In this document: piece after piece, positions 1 to 7,627 of the stretch
Numbering within the stretch: position 1 is the first letter of the stretch
Layout of the letters: every line of letters begins with the position of its first letter
Origin: Chromatiales bacterium
Lineage (GTDB): Bacteria; Pseudomonadota; Gammaproteobacteria; SZUA-140
Assembly: GCA_031285245.1 (NCBI GenBank)
Contig: JAITWN010000211.1
Span: 1-19,716 of the forward strand
Direction of reading: 5' to 3'
DNA length: 19,716 nt
Notes under the pieces: model-generated
What the model saw: the letters and a program-made list of their open reading frames with translations, nothing else
Database searches by the model: none
Told to the model about the DNA's origin: nothing
Program-made: the position numbers and the translations under genes

Positions 1-12
1 TGCGTTGCTTGG

Positions 13-90
13 AGCGGTGCTCGCCAGTTTTTTTCAGGACCGTGGGCGCGCCGCGGCTCCGCGTCCTTAAAAATACTGGCGAGCACCGCT
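13..90. repeat. 78-bp long-stem palindromic repeat, copy 1
   Basis: The two ends form 28-nt arms (beginning AGCGGTGCTCGCCAGT and ending with its complement) that match at about 26 of 28 positions, around a GC-rich centre with GCGCGCC and CGGCTCCGCG. A second copy of the same family is at 17204-17280 in inverted orientation. It starts 13 bases beyond the stop codon of the minus-strand gene at 103-1389, and the stem contains T runs, so it could also act as a transcription terminator for that gene. No transposase is nearby; it looks like a non-autonomous or REP-like intergenic element. Confidence 0.8.
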
Positions 91-102
91 GATCACTATG
101 TC

Positions 103-1389
103 TTAAAAATTCAGCGCCGCACTTGCTGAAATAACATAGTAGCGGTAGTTGCGTTCGGCGCGATTGGAGTCTGATTGTTGGAGGCGAAGCGCGGTGTTAT
201 ACGAGAGGAAAGAGCGCTGCGCATAGGAGGCGGAGATCTCTGCGTATTTGATGATGTCTTCGCGCGCTGGCAGCGACGCGCTTGCGCTTAGCGGATCGCC
301 TTCGAAGGATCGATCTTCACGCGCCAGCGTGCCTGAGAAGGCGGTTTTATCCCGATAGCGCCAGGTCGAGCGGAGCATCATGGTCTGCGCGAGCATGAAG
401 GAGGCCGATGTACTGCTGCGCGCATCGATGTCTCGCCAGGCGGATGCGTCGATGTCGAGCTGTGGAGAGAATTTGTAGAGGTAGCGTAGACTCCACAGCG
501 CTCCAGAGAAATTATGCTCTGCGAATTCATCGTGACGTACGGTTGCATAGCCGACGCTTGCATCGATGCGCGAGCGCTCGGTCCAATCCCAGCGCGCGTT
601 GGTGCTGAGTTCGTATTCCGTGTAGGAGTTATCGACTCGCGTGATCGCGGAGGATTTAAGCTTGGGGCGAGTGACTTTGCGTACTTGTGCGCGTAGGCTG
701 AGATAGGACTTGCTTTCTGCTGCCCGACGAAACAGTTCCAGCCCGAAGAGGTTGCTGTCGCGATCGAGCGTATCACGATCGACATCGTCGTGACGGGTGC
801 TGCGGTGGCTGTAGTCGAAGCCGAGCTCCAGGCGCGGCGAGAGTGTGCGCAAGGCTTGGAATCCAGCCTCGTTGGTGGTCAGTACGTCACGCGCGGGCGC
901 TTCAAAAGCATCGAAGTCTTCAAAGCGCGCGAGGTATTGGCGCTGGAGTGCGTGCACGTCGCCATGCCAGCGCTTGCCGAAAACCCACTGCCAGGCGGCA
1001 CGTGCGTCGATATCGTTGTGATCGAGAAAACCGTTGCGACCGTAAAGGCGACGAACCGCGCTTAGATCGAGCAGCACGCGTTGCTGGCTGATCGGCCGAT
1101 TGATCGATACGCCTGCGCCGTAATGCAGGACGATGTCGTTACGCTTGTGTTTGCCGAGCAATGTGTCAGCAACATCATTGTTCGCAAGACGGAAGATATT
1201 GCTGTCGTAGTCGAGGCCGAGATCGACGCTGCTTTGCAACCACGGTGCTTGCGTGTCAGTAGCGCGTACGCTCGATTTCTGTGCATTGAATCGCTGCGCC
1301 TCGGCGAGGCAGACAGGCGCAAAGTTCATCGACGCGAGCAAAAGCGCGAGTCCGTAGCCGGAGAGCTTGCTGACCGTCTTGCGTTGCAT
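103..1389 (-). CDS. EpsL-like outer-membrane beta-barrel protein of an exopolysaccharide locus
   Basis: About 428 residues. A signal peptide is clear (basic start MQRKTVSK, hydrophobic core at about 12-26, cleavage near CLA-EA at 29-31). The rest is rich in alternating aromatic and polar residues with repeated short strands, and the protein ends in LNF, the usual C-terminal phenylalanine of outer-membrane barrels. Size and position in an exosortase-type polysaccharide locus fit the EpsL family, thought to help export the polymer. The reading frame extends upstream to 1461, but the start at 1389 puts the signal peptide at the N-terminus; neither start has a strong ribosome binding site. It is the last gene of the minus-strand series after ugd and the two hydrolase-like genes. 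The class call (barrel) is firm; the EpsL assignment is by resemblance. Confidence 0.7.
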   Translation of the reverse strand: MQRKTVSKLSGYGLALLLASMNFAPVCLAEAQRFNAQKSSVRATDTQAPWLQSSVDLGLDYDSNIFRLANNDVADTLLGKHKRNDIVLHYGAGVSINRPISQQRVLLDLSAVRRLYGRNGFLDHNDIDARAAWQWVFGKRWHGDVHALQRQYLARFEDFDAFEAPARDVLTTNEAGFQALRTLSPRLELGFDYSHRSTRHDDVDRDTLDRDSNLFGLELFRRAAESKSYLSLRAQVRKVTRPKLKSSAITRVDNSYTEYELSTNARWDWTERSRIDASVGYATVRHDEFAEHNFSGALWSLRYLYKFSPQLDIDASAWRDIDARSSTSASFMLAQTMMLRSTWRYRDKTAFSGTLAREDRSFEGDPLSASASLPAREDIIKYAEISASYAQRSFLSYNTALRLQQSDSNRAERNYRYYVISASAALNF

Positions 1390-1510
1390 CGGGTCGAGGC
1401 GCTGGCAGTTGCGGGGAATCCGCGAGAGCGGCACCTTAGCCCGCGGGTTTTTCCCGGTCAAGCGAATAGGTATTCGTATCTACATGCGGAGTCGTAACTT
1501 GTTAGGCATA

Positions 1511-1542
1511 TAAGTCATAGGTTGGGCTGAGTGAAGCCTAAC
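1511..1542. repeat. GTTGGGCT palindrome, short copy (a)
   Basis: It reads CATAGGTTGGGCTGA then AGCCTAACG, a small hairpin (7 of 8 arm bases pair). The flank TAAGTCATAGGTTGGGCTGA is shared with the copy starting at 15789. It sits between the hydrolase-like lipoprotein gene and the beta-barrel gene. Confidence 0.65.
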
Positions 1543-1571
1543 GTCCATATGCGTGTGCTTGATCACGCGCC

Positions 1572-2711
1572 TCAGTTTGGACGAAAGACAGGGTTGGCGG
1601 CGATTACTGGCAGTGCATTGGTCCAGTTGTAAGAATCTTCGGGAATGCTGCGTGTTTTTCGTGTCCAGAAAATGTAATCGAGATGAAGTTGATCGCGACC
1701 GAATGCGAAGAGCTCTTGCATCGTCCAGTATTTGGTGGCGGATGCACTGGCGTGTTGGTGTTTATAGCTGTCGTACTGAACAGCACCAAACAGCGTCATG
1801 CGATCCTTGAAGCGTGTGTAGAAGGGGTAGCTGTGAAAATTCAGCGGCCAACTGTCTGGCAGAATATCCGGCCCGCCCATGACAATGCCATAAGGCGCGA
1901 TTGCTTCTGCGACATCACCAATATATGCCTGACGGCCTTCGAGGTAGTTCATGTACCAGAACACCTGCGAGCGAGGAAAGCGTGATTTGGTGGTGGTGAG
2001 CATGGTAATGAGCGCGTCGCGATAACGCTCAGGCGTGTAACCGCTGGCGCGCTGTATTTCAGGCGTAAATCCCATTGCGCTTTCCTGAAAGGCGATGCCT
2101 TCAAGACTCGGATGCGTATCGAATGCTGCGCCGAGCGCGCTGGTGAGCAGCGCCATACGTTGCAGCACGTAAGGATCCCAGCGTTTGGCGACTTGTCCGC
2201 CATCGATGTAGGGCAGAGTGTATTTCTCCCACAGATAAGGCGGTGTCATCCTGACATTACGTGCGAAGCTTTTATCTTCGATCATGATCACTAGCTGCAT
2301 GCCGTGATCGGCAGCGATGGTGAGATCAGCTTCGATGCCGGAAAAATCATAAGTTCCTGGTGTGGGCTCTAGCACTTTCCACGGATAACGCTTGTGTATG
2401 CCGGTGACGCCGGGGCGAACTGCTTGCAACATTTGTGTCGGTCCATCCCAGTCGTTGAGTGCGATGTAATGGCCGGGATGATATTTGCTTGTGGCCTGAT
2501 CCGGCGTTTGCTCTAGCGCATCATCTGAGCTCGGCGCAGCAGGCGTGTTGCTCCTGCTTGCAGTAATGCCTTGCGCGGTTGGCGTGTGCGAAGCGGTGTT
2601 TATCGATGGCACTTCGATGCAGCCGGTGAGGCTTTGCAGAAGGAGCGCTGCAGCGAGCAGAATGCGGCTGAGGATAGTGGTGTCGATGCGAAGAGTGATC
2701 GAGTTGTGCAT
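1572..2711 (-). CDS. Lipoprotein resembling TIM-barrel glycoside hydrolases (paralog 1)
   Basis: About 379 residues, with a lipoprotein signal (hydrophobic 17-28, lipobox LTGC with Cys31) and a Ser/Thr/Ala/Pro-rich linker to about residue 75. The rest reads like a (beta/alpha)8 hydrolase: IEDKSF at about 144-149, a strand-4-like GIAFQESAMG with Glu210, MGGPDILP, and a final strand ending YIFW. These suggest binding or cleavage of a polysaccharide, probably the exopolymer of this locus, at the outer membrane. Start choice: the frame opens at 2792, but ATG 2711 is preceded by AAGG at good spacing and places the lipobox correctly. It is a close paralog of 2968-3960; long blocks such as VAKRWDP and QESAMGF are identical. 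I cannot name a GH family, and the usual Asn-Glu of clan GH-A is Gln-Glu here. Confidence 0.65.
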   Translation of the reverse strand: MHNSITLRIDTTILSRILLAAALLLQSLTGCIEVPSINTASHTPTAQGITASRSNTPAAPSSDDALEQTPDQATSKYHPGHYIALNDWDGPTQMLQAVRPGVTGIHKRYPWKVLEPTPGTYDFSGIEADLTIAADHGMQLVIMIEDKSFARNVRMTPPYLWEKYTLPYIDGGQVAKRWDPYVLQRMALLTSALGAAFDTHPSLEGIAFQESAMGFTPEIQRASGYTPERYRDALITMLTTTKSRFPRSQVFWYMNYLEGRQAYIGDVAEAIAPYGIVMGGPDILPDSWPLNFHSYPFYTRFKDRMTLFGAVQYDSYKHQHASASATKYWTMQELFAFGRDQLHLDYIFWTRKTRSIPEDSYNWTNALPVIAANPVFRPN

Positions 2712-2850
2712 GGACCTTGTATCGATCCATGCGCGCGTTGCATGAGCCTGTAATTGATGCGGAGTGAGTATTGCGATGTCAGTCACGCACACTCGATGCA
2801 GAATGGGTGATATGACCTGCGTTCATGCACTATGTCAGGTGATGCGTGAT

Positions 2851-2939
2851 CGTCATTGCGAGGCGAAGCCGAAGCCATCCACGTAGCCGCGCCGTGGATT
2901 GCCACGGGGCTGAACCGTCTGGTGCTCCTTGCAATGACA
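2851..2939. repeat. CGTCATTGCGAG dispersed repeat, copy 1
   Basis: Begins CGTCATTGCGAGGCGAAGC and ends with the complementary CTTGCAATGACA, with CGTGGATTGCCACG inside. This is the recognisable CGTCATTGCGAG...CGCAATGACG intergenic repeat found in many proteobacterial genomes. A second copy is at 17423-17499. It lies in the gap between the two hydrolase-like paralogs. Confidence 0.7.
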
Positions 2940-2967
2940 AGGCGGGCTTTTCAGATCTTTCCTTAAA

Positions 2968-3960
2968 TCAAGGCAGTTCAGGATTTTTGCGGATGACGAT
3001 TAGCGCATCATCCCAGTTCCAGGAGTCGAGAGGCTTGCGCCAGGTTTTGTGATTCCAGAAGAGATAACTGACATGTAACTCGTCTCTCGCGAAATCGAGC
3101 AGCTCCTGTAGCGTCCAGTATTTCGTGTGTGCGAGCGGGTTGGCGTGGCGATGGGCAAAGCTGTTGTATTGCATCGAATTGAATAGCGTCAATTGCCCCG
3201 CGAATCGAGCGTAGAGCGGATAGGTGAGCCGTGCCAGTGCAGGATTGTTGGGCAGTACATCAGGGCCGCCCATGGCGATGTGCAGCGGAATGACCGCGGT
3301 GGCGATGTCAGCGAGATACTTCTGACCGCCTTCAAGAAAATTCATGTACCAGAAAATCTGTGAGCTCGGCAGCGCTTGGCGTGCGCGCGTGAGAATTTCT
3401 ATCAGCGCGTCGCGATAGGCCTCCGGCGTGTAGTTCTGTTCGCGCGCGACATCTGCGGAAAAGCCCATGGCGCTTTCCTGGAGCGCGATGCCTTCGAAGT
3501 CTGGATGTTGATCGAAGCGTGCGCCGAGTGCGTCAAAGAGCGCGCCGAAGCGTTCGACGACGAAGGGATCCCAGCGTTTGGCGACGTAGCCGCCGCGAGT
3601 GAAGGGCAGGGCTTTATCCGCCAGATAGTCTGGCAACAGATGCTCGTCGCTATTGAAGGATTTATCTTCGATGAAGGCAACGAAGTGCAGACCGAGTGAT
3701 GATGCGAGGCGCAGATCAGCATCGATACGCGAGAAGTCATAGTGATCGCGTTCAGGTTCGAGGCTGCGCCAGGTGTAGCGAACTTGCACGCCGCGGATAC
3801 CGGGCTGGGCCAGCGTGCGCATCACATCTGGCGCGTCTTCAAGGTTCAGACTGACGTAGTGTCCAGGATGAAACTTTAGCGCGGAAGTGGGTGCGGTCGC
3901 CGCCCACGCCAGCGCGAGGCTCGCGGTTAGCCCGATGAGGAGAAGTTGCAGGAGGCGCAT
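2968..3960 (-). CDS. Secreted protein resembling TIM-barrel glycoside hydrolases (paralog 2)
   Basis: 330 residues with a Sec signal peptide (hydrophobic 3-18, cleavage near ALA-WAA or AWA-ATA) and no lipobox, so probably periplasmic or exported. It aligns almost end to end with the lipoprotein at 1572-2711 minus its linker. Shared blocks: HPGHY (31-35), IEDKSF (97-102), VAKRWDP (126-132), QESAMGF (161-167, Glu162), MGGPDVLP (230-237), TKYWTLQEL (279-287) and YLFW. Conserved acidic candidates for an active site are Glu98, Glu162, Asp234 and Glu286. It starts 79 bases after the ugd stop and is probably co-transcribed with it. No clear Shine-Dalgarno is seen; a CATGGT/ACCATG inverted repeat (3968-3981) lies just upstream of the start. 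The exact family is not recognised. Confidence 0.65.
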   Translation of the reverse strand: MRLLQLLLIGLTASLALAWAATAPTSALKFHPGHYVSLNLEDAPDVMRTLAQPGIRGVQVRYTWRSLEPERDHYDFSRIDADLRLASSLGLHFVAFIEDKSFNSDEHLLPDYLADKALPFTRGGYVAKRWDPFVVERFGALFDALGARFDQHPDFEGIALQESAMGFSADVAREQNYTPEAYRDALIEILTRARQALPSSQIFWYMNFLEGGQKYLADIATAVIPLHIAMGGPDVLPNNPALARLTYPLYARFAGQLTLFNSMQYNSFAHRHANPLAHTKYWTLQELLDFARDELHVSYLFWNHKTWRKPLDSWNWDDALIVIRKNPELP

Positions 3961-4039
3961 GGCTGGTCATGGTAGACCATGCCGGCCATGCGCCGAATTG
4001 ATGGATTTCGGTGCGCTGAATGGTGCGACTGAACGATGC

Positions 4040-5377
4040 TTAGGCGGGCCGGCGTACAGGACGCCCGATTGAGTAATGTGTGAAGCCCGCTGCCGCGAGG
4101 ATGGCCGGATCATAAAGATTGCGCCCATCGAACAGCACCGGTGATTTCAGCGCGGCTTTTATTGCAGCGAAATCAGGGCTGCGGAATTCATTCCACTCGG
4201 TGATCACTACCAGCGCGTCAGCATCTGCGATGGTGTCTTCCAACGATTCGCAGAGTTCGAGGTCAGCGCGATCGCCGTAGATGCGGTGGGTTTCCTCGTT
4301 CGCCGCTGGATCATAAGCGCGTACACGTACGCCCGCTTGCCACAGCGCTTCCATCAGTACGCGGCTTGGGGCTTCGCGCATGTCATCGGTGTTGGGCTTG
4401 AAGGCGAGGCCCCACAGCGCGATGGTGCGCCCTTTGAGCTGGCCGTTGAAATGTTGGTGAATCTTCTCGAACAGCACTTCCTTTTGATGATTATTCACGC
4501 TTTCGACTGCGCGCAGCAGTGAAGCTTCGTAGCCGACTTCGCGCGCGGTGTGTTCCAGTGCTTTGACATCTTTGGGGAAACACGAACCGCCAAAACCCGC
4601 GCCCGGGTAGATGAAGTGATAACCGATGCGCGGATCGGAGCCGATGCCGATGCGTACCTGCTCGATGTCGGCGCCGAGGCGTTCGGCGAGGTTGGCGAGC
4701 TCGTTCATGAAGCTGATCTTGGTGGCGAGCATGGCATTGGCGGCGTACTTGGTGAGCTCCGCCGAGCGAATGTCCATGCGCACGATGCGTTCGCGACTGC
4801 GATTGAAGGGCGCATACAGCGCACGCAGCAGTTCGGTGGTACGCGGGTTGTCAGTGCCGATGATGATGCGATCCGGGCGCATGAAGTCATCGATGGCCGC
4901 GCCTTCCTTCAGAAACTCGGGGTTGGAAACGACATCGAATTCGACCTGCGCGCCGCGGGCGGCGAGGGTCTCGGCGAGGGCTGCGTGCACGCGATCGGCG
5001 GTGCCGACCGGGACGGTCGATTTATTGACCACGATGCGGTATTCGCTGATGTGCTGGCCGATGCTGCGGGCAACAGCAATGACATGCTGCAAGTCGGCAG
5101 AGCCGTCTTCCCCGGGCGGGGTACCGACGGCGATGAACTGAAACAGTCCATGGGCAACGGCGGCGGCGACGTCGGTGGTGAAGGACAGTCGGCCTGCGCT
5201 GACATTGTCCCGCACCATTTTCTCTAGACCTGGTTCATAAATCGGTATGCGGCCTTCCCTGAGCATGGCGATCTTGCGTTCATCGACATCGACGCACAGC
5301 ACATCATTGCCAACCTCGGACAGACAGGCGCCGGTGACAAGGCCGACATAGCCAGATCCGAAGATAGTGATTCTCAT
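4040..5377 (-). CDS. ugd: UDP-glucose 6-dehydrogenase
   Basis: 445 residues, the usual length. It oxidises UDP-glucose to UDP-glucuronate with two NAD+ in the cytoplasm, supplying an acidic sugar for the polymer made by this locus. Visible features: an N-terminal Rossmann nucleotide-binding motif GSGYVG (7-12), NKSTVPVGT (119-126), the NPEFLKEG segment (152-159), ELTKYAANAML (207-217, catalytic Lys210), and the catalytic cysteine in GGSCFPKD (Cys266), followed by the C-terminal UDP-binding domain with WGLAFKPNTDDMREAPS. ATG 5377 has AGGA about eight bases upstream. It is the first gene of the minus-strand series and diverges from the sugar transferase. The name ugd could equally be tuaD or udg in other organisms. 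Confidence 0.96.
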   Translation of the reverse strand: MRITIFGSGYVGLVTGACLSEVGNDVLCVDVDERKIAMLREGRIPIYEPGLEKMVRDNVSAGRLSFTTDVAAAVAHGLFQFIAVGTPPGEDGSADLQHVIAVARSIGQHISEYRIVVNKSTVPVGTADRVHAALAETLAARGAQVEFDVVSNPEFLKEGAAIDDFMRPDRIIIGTDNPRTTELLRALYAPFNRSRERIVRMDIRSAELTKYAANAMLATKISFMNELANLAERLGADIEQVRIGIGSDPRIGYHFIYPGAGFGGSCFPKDVKALEHTAREVGYEASLLRAVESVNNHQKEVLFEKIHQHFNGQLKGRTIALWGLAFKPNTDDMREAPSRVLMEALWQAGVRVRAYDPAANEETHRIYGDRADLELCESLEDTIADADALVVITEWNEFRSPDFAAIKAALKSPVLFDGRNLYDPAILAAAGFTHYSIGRPVRRPA

Positions 5378-5697
5378 ATCAGTTTTTCCTGTTTTTACAG
5401 TATTTTTTCGGCAGCGAAGCGTTGGCTATGATAGCTTGCGTCGCCCGGGCCTTCCATAAAGCCAAGTGCTCCAGGAAGATGCTGAGTCTGGTGAGCAGAC
5501 ACTGTATCGGACGCCTGGCCCCCAGGCGCTATGCTTAAAGTAGAAATATCATCCGGTCGAAATAAGTTCACGCAGAAATTATCAACATGGTGGCTGCTGT
5601 CCGTGAGTTTTCTTTAGTTTGATCATCAAAAAATAGACAAGAACATTCGGAGAGCTTGATCTGGCGCTTCGCCATGATCGATGTAGGTGATCACTTT
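5378..5697. promoter_or_regulatory. Divergent intergenic region between ugd and the sugar transferase
   Basis: About 320 bases that must hold the promoters of two divergent units. The left third is T-rich near ugd. A perfect small inverted repeat CGCCTGG-CCC-CCAGGCG lies at 5512-5528, a possible operator or short hairpin. The 5530-5650 stretch is AT-richer than its surroundings, as expected of a promoter region. No confident -35/-10 pair and no correctly spaced sigma-54 site was found. Confidence 0.45.
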
Positions 5698-7098
5698 ATG
5701 GTGAGAGTATTCGGTCATTTTGTTCCCAGGGGATTGCTCGTGCTTGTCGCCCTGGAGTTTGTATTGCTGGTGTCGTCCTATATGCTGGGCGTGCACCTGC
5801 GTTTTGCATTCTGGTCTGATCCTGACGGCGAGCTCGCTTCGATTCGGCCCTTACAGGGCAAAGCCATCGTTTTTGCCTGGGTGATGATGAGCGCCATGAT
5901 GTCGATGGGGCTTTATAGTCGTCACCTGCGCGACACCGCCATACAGATGGTGATGCGTATTCTCGCGAGCCTCGCCATGGGGCTGGTGGTGATGGTGCTG
6001 TTGTATTACCTGATGCCGGCCGTGCTTGGTATCGGGCGCGCCCCGCTCATGATGGTGATGGGCGTGACTAGCGTGCTCCTCGTTGCGCTTCGTTTGCTGT
6101 TCATGCATGCGGTGTCTCTGGATGTGCTGAAGAAACGCATTCTGGTGCTGGGCTCAGGCAGAAAAGCGACGGCGATCGATCGCGTCATGCGTCGCGAATC
6201 CGATCGGCGCGGGATTTCCGTCGTTGGCTACGTCCATTTTTCCAAAGAGCAGCCCTTGGTCAGCGGCAGAATCATCGAGCATTCCGAATCGCTGCTCGAA
6301 CTTGCCCGGCGCTATCGTGTGCAGGAAATCGTGGTGGCGGTCGACAATCAGCGCGAGAATTTTCCGATCAAGGAAATTGTCGAATGTCGACTGATCGGCG
6401 TCGGTGTGCTCGATATTCTCAGTTTCATTGAGCGTCAGGCCGGCAAGATCATGCTGGAGAATCTCACTTCGAGCTGGCTGATTTTTTCTGATGGTTTTCA
6501 GTACAGCGCGGTGCGCGTCGTTGGCAAGCGCGTCTTTGATGTCACCTCGAGCCTTGCACTGCTGGCGCTGGCGTGGCCGGTCATGCTGGGCGCGGTGGTG
6601 GCGATAAAGCTCTATGGCGGTCGCGGTCCAGTGCTCTATCGTCAGGTGCGCGTCGGCGCGCACGGTGAGACGTTCAACGTGCTGAAGTTTCGCAGCATGA
6701 CGGTGGATGCAGAGAAGCATGGCGCGCAATGGGCGAAGCAAAATGATGCTCGTGTGACGGCGGTCGGCGGGTTCATGCGTAAATATCGCATTGATGAACT
6801 GCCGCAGCTCTTCAATGTGCTGGTGGGGACGATGAGCTTTGTCGGTCCGCGTCCGGAGCGCCCGGAGTTCGTCAAAGATCTTTCCGCTAAGATTATCTAT
6901 TACTCCGAGCGCCACCGCGTCAAACCTGGCATCACTGGTTGGGCGCAGATCTGTTATCCCTACGGCGCATCGGAACGCGATGCAGCGGAGAAGCTCAGCT
7001 ACGATCTTTACTATGTGAAGAATTACAGCTTGTTTCTCGACCTCGTCATTCTTCTGCAAACCGCGCAGGCGGTGCTGTGGAAGCGGGGCGGACGATGA
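5698..7098 (+). CDS. Polyprenyl-phosphate sugar-1-phosphate transferase (EpsB-like, exosortase A type)
   Basis: 466 residues. It transfers a sugar-1-phosphate from a nucleotide sugar to undecaprenyl phosphate at the inner membrane, starting each repeat unit. The N-terminal third is hydrophobic with several membrane segments. The middle has a Rossmann-like ILVLGSGRKATAI segment, and the C-terminal third is the bacterial sugar transferase domain: KRVFDV, a membrane stretch, KFRSM (330-334), DELPQL with Asp366-Glu367, and GPRPERP (383-389). The frame opens at TTG 5656, but ATG 5698 has AGGTGA seven bases upstream and begins MVRVFGHFVPR, like relatives of this family in PEP-CTERM loci. Its stop codon overlaps the start of the acyl carrier protein gene. 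Confidence 0.9.
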   Translation: MVRVFGHFVPRGLLVLVALEFVLLVSSYMLGVHLRFAFWSDPDGELASIRPLQGKAIVFAWVMMSAMMSMGLYSRHLRDTAIQMVMRILASLAMGLVVMVLLYYLMPAVLGIGRAPLMMVMGVTSVLLVALRLLFMHAVSLDVLKKRILVLGSGRKATAIDRVMRRESDRRGISVVGYVHFSKEQPLVSGRIIEHSESLLELARRYRVQEIVVAVDNQRENFPIKEIVECRLIGVGVLDILSFIERQAGKIMLENLTSSWLIFSDGFQYSAVRVVGKRVFDVTSSLALLALAWPVMLGAVVAIKLYGGRGPVLYRQVRVGAHGETFNVLKFRSMTVDAEKHGAQWAKQNDARVTAVGGFMRKYRIDELPQLFNVLVGTMSFVGPRPERPEFVKDLSAKIIYYSERHRVKPGITGWAQICYPYGASERDAAEKLSYDLYYVKNYSLFLDLVILLQTAQAVLWKRGGR

Positions 7099-7364
7099 GC
7101 AAAGCGGTAAGCTCGCATATCGAACAGGTCAAAATGGTGCTGGACGATACGCTGGAACTCGCAGGACGCTCGCGTCATTTCACTCGTGACACCGCTTTGC
7201 TCGGCAGCTTGCCTGAGCTTGATTCCATGGCCGTGATCGCGGTACTGACCAGCATCGAAGAAAGCTTCGGCCTCATCATCGAGGACGACGAAGTCGATGC
7301 CGGCACTTTCGAAACCCTCGGTACCTTGGTTGATTTTGTCGACGGCAAGATCGATATCAGCTGA
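7095..7364 (+). CDS. Acyl carrier protein, exosortase A locus type
   Basis: 89 residues, typical for a carrier protein. The 4'-phosphopantetheine site is Ser44 in LDSMAV, followed by an acidic helix (EESFGLIIEDDEVD) that carrier-protein partners usually recognise. The start ATGA overlaps the sugar transferase stop, implying translational coupling. Small carrier proteins like this are known in exosortase A polysaccharide loci together with the AMP-ligase and PLP decarboxylase found next door. A reasonable inference is that the ligase loads this protein with an acyl or amino-acyl group. It is too divergent and wrongly placed to be the fatty-acid AcpP. Confidence 0.88.
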   Translation: MSKAVSSHIEQVKMVLDDTLELAGRSRHFTRDTALLGSLPELDSMAVIAVLTSIEESFGLIIEDDEVDAGTFETLGTLVDFVDGKIDIS

Positions 7365-7565
7365 GTTAGCTGATCCTTTCTTCTCTACATCACGGTTGGT
7401 GATTGGGCGATTCCGGGTCCGCCATTGCGGGACGCAGGCTGCCATCCCTGGCGGCCTACGAGCGGCCAGGACGGCGAAAGCGTGTCCCGAATGCGAAGAC
7501 GCGACCGCGCTCCAGCACTGCACTCGATGCAGCCCAACATATCCGCCAAAAAATACAATCTTGTT

Positions 7566-7615
7566 CAATCGGTGAGCGTAGAAAGTTGGGCTTCGCGTTG
7601 CTCAGCCCAACCTAT
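7566..7615. repeat. GTTGGGCT palindrome, copy (b)
   Basis: GTTGGGCTTCGCG then GCTCAGCCCAACCTATG forms a hairpin with GTTGGGCT/AGCCCAAC arms. The left flank CAATCGGTGAGCGTAGAA (7566-7583) recurs in reverse complement at 15822-15839, so copies (b) and (c) share an 18-base block beyond the hairpin. It lies between the convergent acyl carrier protein and decarboxylase genes, just past the decarboxylase stop, where it could serve as a terminator. The remaining 7365-7565 interval shows only a GC-rich imperfect inverted repeat near 7440-7480. Confidence 0.7.
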
Positions 7616-7627
7616 GCAGCCCGCCAG

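Noticed and set aside
4550..5227. Long plus-strand open frame opposite ugd
   Set aside because: It mirrors a certain ugd gene in a GC-rich region, has no family resemblance and no ribosome binding site; a shadow frame.
5423..5439. TGGC...TTGC resembling a sigma-54 promoter, which would fit PrsR-type control of exosortase loci
   Set aside because: The GG to GC distance is 14 bases where about 12 is required, and the rest of the consensus is absent.
6154..7059. Long minus-strand open frame opposite the sugar transferase
   Set aside because: Composition (rich in Arg, His, Asp, Ala) and lack of motifs mark it as the complement of the real gene.
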